Source: Candidatus Goldiibacteriota bacterium HGW-Goldbacteria-1
Lineage (GTDB): Bacteria; Oederibacteriota; PGYV01
Length of the DNA stretch: 64,000 bases
Assembly: GCA_002839855.1 (NCBI GenBank)
Contig: PGYV01000001.1
Coordinates: forward strand, 285,092-349,091
Direction of reading: 5' to 3'
Part shown: positions 61,486-64,000 of the stretch, one piece after another
Position numbering within the stretch: the first letter of the stretch is position 1
Layout: the number at the start of each line of letters is the position of its first letter
Notes under the pieces: model-generated
What the model saw: only the letters and a program-made list of their open reading frames with translations
Databases searched by the model: none
What the model was told of the DNA's origin: nothing
Translations under genes and position numbers: made by a program

Positions 61486-61938
61486 TTATAAATTTATCTT
61501 ATATCTTGCTTCTTCCCTTTGAATATCGCGTTTCTTTATGGATTCACGTTTATCATACGCCTGTTTGCCTTTGGCGATTCCAATTTCCACTTTTGCCTTG
61601 CCCTTTTTAAAATAAACCGCAAGCGGCACAATTGTCAGCCCTGCCTTGCTTAACTTGCCCGCTATCCTGTCTATTTCCTGACGGTGCATCAGCAGTTTTC
61701 TGTCTCGGATTTCAGAATGGTTATTAATATTCCCATGGGAATACGGGCTTATGTGCACATTCATCATAATAAGTTCGCCTTTTATCAGGCGCACAAACCC
61801 GTCCTGCAGGTTTATTCTGCCGTCGCGGATAGACTTTACTTCCGTGCCTTTTAACGCAATCCCCGCTTCATACTTTTCCATTATTTCATAATTATGAAAC
61901 GCTTTCCTGTTTCTTGCAGAAGCCGTACTTTCCGTCAT
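61486..61938 (-). CDS. smpB: SsrA-binding protein
   Basis: A 150-residue tmRNA partner. ARNRKAFHNYEIMEKYEAGIALKGTEVKSIRDGRINLQD near the N-terminus and the basic C-terminal tail (DKRESIKKRDIQREEARY) are typical. Its ATG overlaps the TGA of the upstream repeat protein gene (ATGA), so it is co-transcribed with it, and it converges on ssrA. Confidence 0.97.
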   Translation of the reverse strand: MTESTASARNRKAFHNYEIMEKYEAGIALKGTEVKSIRDGRINLQDGFVRLIKGELIMMNVHISPYSHGNINNHSEIRDRKLLMHRQEIDRIAGKLSKAGLTIVPLAVYFKKGKAKVEIGIAKGKQAYDKRESIKKRDIQREEARYKINL

Positions 61939-64000
61939 TTTATCACCGCTATCTTGGTACGATAGGTATCCTTGTTATTAATCTTAAGTATTCCGTAATA
62001 TACGCCGCTGACCACCATGGTTCCAAAATTATTTTTTCCGTCCCATTCATATTTATAAAGCACCCCGCCCGCAAGGTTTTTTGTATCCGCAAGTGTCCTT
62101 ACTTTTCTGCCTGTAATATCAAATATATCAAGTTTTACATCGGAAGTTTCCGGCAGGAAGAACTGAATTATTCCATTGCCCCTTAAAGGCGAAAACGGAT
62201 TTGGGTAATTATAAAAACTTGTATTAATATCTGAACCTATTATATTAATTGAATCTGAAATATACGGGAAAGGCGCACCCGCAGCTTCGCTGTAAAGACG
62301 GGTGTCATCAAGTTTTTCAAACAGCAGCGCAGCCGCATTTTCTATAGAGACATTCATTTTACCCGCCGGCGCCCCGCTTTTTATATCCATAAAGAAATTT
62401 AAATCTATTGACCCGGCCGGGGATATCATTCTGTCCACCGGCACGTAAAGTGTTTTTGATACACCCCAAGCCGTGGAAGTTATAAAACCGCCGGCATCAT
62501 TTATTATTATGTTTCTAATTGTCTGATTATCCTGCGTGCTTATTGTCAGCGTAAGCCCGGTAAGCCTGTATTCGGGGCCGCCCGAATTGGGATTAATTGC
62601 GGTAAGCCCAAACAGAGGTATTCCGGATGCGCCTTCCCTTACCGTGGCAATTTCAAGCTGCGTAAAGTCCGACAGCGCAAGGTTACCGTACGCGCTTACA
62701 GTCACGGGAATGGCGTCCGATACCGCATTTGGATAAATAGAGCTTCTGTCAACTGCCGTTACGGAATAGTATAATCCCGGTTTTAAGAACCTGACTACAA
62801 ACTGTGCTTCTCCCGAAGACATGTTTTTATCCGTGTCAGACAGCGTCCACAGCGGCTGGGAAGATTCTATACCGGCGTTAATACCTATTCCGGATGTCAT
62901 TGTCCAATTGTTTTGTTCAACCATTCTTACAGTAATAGTAACCGGCCTTCCAGCTTCCTGCACATCAGGAACGCCCGTATAACCGGGAGCAGATGACGTG
63001 AATGACTGTCCCGGCGCTATAATTACCATTCCTATTATTGCAGTATTAGTAGGCGTAACAGTCGGAGTTGTTGACATTGTGACTGTGGGAGTTACAGTTT
63101 CTGTCACAGTCTGAGTTATTGTCTGCGTTATTGTCTGTGTATTAGAAGGTGTTGTTGTCTGTGTAACTGTTAAAGTTATTGTCTGCGTCGCGGTTTGTGT
63201 GGCTGTCTGCGTTACAGTTGATGTGATTGTTAAAGTGGCAGTTTGAGTAGACGTAGGGGTTGCTGTCTGTGTAACCGTAACTGTCACAGTCTCTGTAACG
63301 GTCTGTGTCGCGGTCTGCGTTGCAGAAGGCGTGGCTGTCTGCGTTATTGTCTGCGTCACAGTCTGCGTGACAGTTTCTGTCACTGTCTGCGTTATCGAAC
63401 TGGTTGAAGTTTGGGTTGCAGTTTCAGTCACTGTCTGCGTAATTGTCTCTGTCACCGTCTCTGTAATTGTTTGGGTGACAGTCCGCGTTGTGGTTTCTGT
63501 AACGGTCTGTGTTGCCGTCTGTGTCATTGTTTCTGTCGCTGTCTGCGTCACAGTCTGTGTTATTGTTTCTGTAGTTGTCTGTGTTATTGTCTGCGTAATG
63601 GTTTGGGTCATTGTCTGTGATGCTGTCCGCGTAACTGTCTGTGTAACTGTTTCTGTAACAGTCTGTGTTGCGGTTTGTGTAACAGTCTGCGTTACAGTCT
63701 GTGTTGCAGTCTCTGTCACTGTCTGTGTAACTGTTTGCGTAATTGTCTGTGTTACAGTTTGCGTTACCGTTTCAGTTACCGTCTGTGTTGCGGTTTGCGT
63801 AATTGTCTGCGTAACAGTCTGTGTAATGGTCTGCGTTACTGTTTCTGTAACAGTTTCTGTTACGGTCTGTGTCGCGGTCTGCGTAGCTGTTTGTGTAACT
63901 GTCTGTGTTACAGTTGACGTATGCACAAGCACTGCCTGAGAATAACCTGTCGGAACGGATGCAATAACCGCGCCGCCCATCCCGTTTAATTCCGCGGTAA
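61935..64000 (-). CDS. Thr/Gln repeat surface protein with FlgD/T9SS-like C-terminus, 5' end outside window
   Basis: The frame is open across the right window edge (TAELNG precedes the first visible Met), so the N-terminus is missing. The first 290 or so visible residues repeat T-(Q/E)-T-(V/A/I). A bridging region is followed by beta-sandwich-like segments. The last 80 residues, NYPNPFSPLRGNG, DIFDITGRKVRTL, YEWDGKNNFG and VVSGVYYGILKIN, form a FlgD-Ig/type-9-sorting-like domain. It is probably exported and anchored on the cell surface. Thr, Gln and Val codons vary freely within the repeat. smpB follows with a 4-base overlap. Confidence 0.8.
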   Translation of the reverse strand, partial: TAELNGMGGAVIASVPTGYSQAVLVHTSTVTQTVTQTATQTATQTVTETVTETVTQTITQTVTQTITQTATQTVTETVTQTVTQTITQTVTQTVTETATQTVTQTVTQTATQTVTETVTQTVTRTASQTMTQTITQTITQTTTETITQTVTQTATETMTQTATQTVTETTTRTVTQTITETVTETITQTVTETATQTSTSSITQTVTETVTQTVTQTITQTATPSATQTATQTVTETVTVTVTQTATPTSTQTATLTITSTVTQTATQTATQTITLTVTQTTTPSNTQTITQTITQTVTETVTPTVTMSTTPTVTPTNTAIIGMVIIAPGQSFTSSAPGYTGVPDVQEAGRPVTITVRMVEQNNWTMTSGIGINAGIESSQPLWTLSDTDKNMSSGEAQFVVRFLKPGLYYSVTAVDRSSIYPNAVSDAIPVTVSAYGNLALSDFTQLEIATVREGASGIPLFGLTAINPNSGGPEYRLTGLTLTISTQDNQTIRNIIINDAGGFITSTAWGVSKTLYVPVDRMISPAGSIDLNFFMDIKSGAPAGKMNVSIENAAALLFEKLDDTRLYSEAAGAPFPYISDSINIIGSDINTSFYNYPNPFSPLRGNGIIQFFLPETSDVKLDIFDITGRKVRTLADTKNLAGGVLYKYEWDGKNNFGTMVVSGVYYGILKINNKDTYRTKIAVIK

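Noticed and set aside
63331-63939. 202-codon plus-strand frame rich in Val/Cys
   Set aside because: It is the antisense of the Thr/Gln repeat of the surface protein.

Overview
The window reads as a chromosomal segment of a Gram-negative, anaerobic or microaerophilic bacterium. It encodes outer-membrane and lipoprotein genes (PorV/PorQ-like barrel, TolC-family channel, many lipoboxes), ferredoxin-linked 2-oxoacid oxidation, and the rubredoxin, rubrerythrin, superoxide reductase and flavodiiron set typical of anaerobes. Long Thr-rich repeat linkers and a FlgD/T9SS-like C-terminal domain suggest an uncultured candidate-phylum lineage, possibly near Goldbacteria or Firestonebacteria. That placement is an inference from gene style only; there is no rRNA gene in the window.

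Layout. 1-1426: the 3'-truncated end of an outer-membrane barrel gene, a DUF6429 gene and intergenic palindromes. 1427-11030 (minus): one tightly packed run of ten genes: ferredoxin oxidoreductase alpha/beta, peroxiredoxin, a two-helix membrane protein, an exported superoxide-reductase-like protein, nitroreductase, then transketolase, 6-phosphogluconate dehydrogenase, glucose-6-phosphate dehydrogenase and 6-phosphogluconolactonase. 11121-17092 (minus): an oxidative-stress block (rubrerythrin, desulfoferrodoxin, ferritin-like protein, flavodiiron protein, Bcp peroxiredoxin, Fur/PerR regulator, ferritin, NADH:rubredoxin reductase, rubredoxin). 17242-18381: an AAA/DUF4143 ATPase. 18430-28984 (minus): copper/heavy-metal handling (CusCBA-type efflux, YHS protein, copper chaperone, CopA ATPase, two paralogous lipoproteins) headed by an anti-sigma-like protein. 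29272-31369: a soluble histidine kinase and response regulator. 31593-40686 (mostly plus): acyl-CoA synthetase, CAP-domain protein, glycerol kinase and a glycerol-3-phosphate oxidation module. 40887-48421 (minus): DUF2804, alpha/beta hydrolase, membrane proteins, ABC-F and aldo/keto reductase. 48422-49280: repeats. 49281-55223 (minus): the glycine cleavage operon gcvT-H-PA-PB with lipM and lipA. 55991-60516: an SGNH lipoprotein, an Imm-5-like protein, a HEPN/MNT toxin-antitoxin pair and an exported protein. 61038-64000: tmRNA, smpB and a very repetitive surface protein cut by the window end.

The genes fit together as a redox economy. The oxidative pentose phosphate genes supply NADPH, and the ferredoxin oxidoreductase supplies low-potential electrons. 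NADH:rubredoxin reductase and rubredoxin feed superoxide reductase, rubrerythrin and the flavodiiron oxygen reductase. Ferritin and a PerR-like regulator control iron. A 15-base operator sequence occurs twice at the ferritin promoter, in weaker form at the rubredoxin promoter, and once upstream of the glycine cleavage leader.

The most interesting unexplained feature is the roughly 420-nt leader of the glycine cleavage operon on the minus strand (55224-55644). It has a good sigma-70 promoter, then two homologous structured RNA domains, each with a long closing stem, a shared 16-base block, a GNRA-capped hairpin whose stem differs between the copies with pairing preserved, and a shared ACACGCC. 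A strong intrinsic terminator follows before gcvT. It has the architecture of a tandem riboswitch but lacks the canonical glycine aptamer sequences. Other notable items are GTAG-headed REP-like palindromes, a 22-unit octamer array, an inverted-repeat-bounded dispersed element in three copies, and a non-canonical exported superoxide-reductase-like protein.
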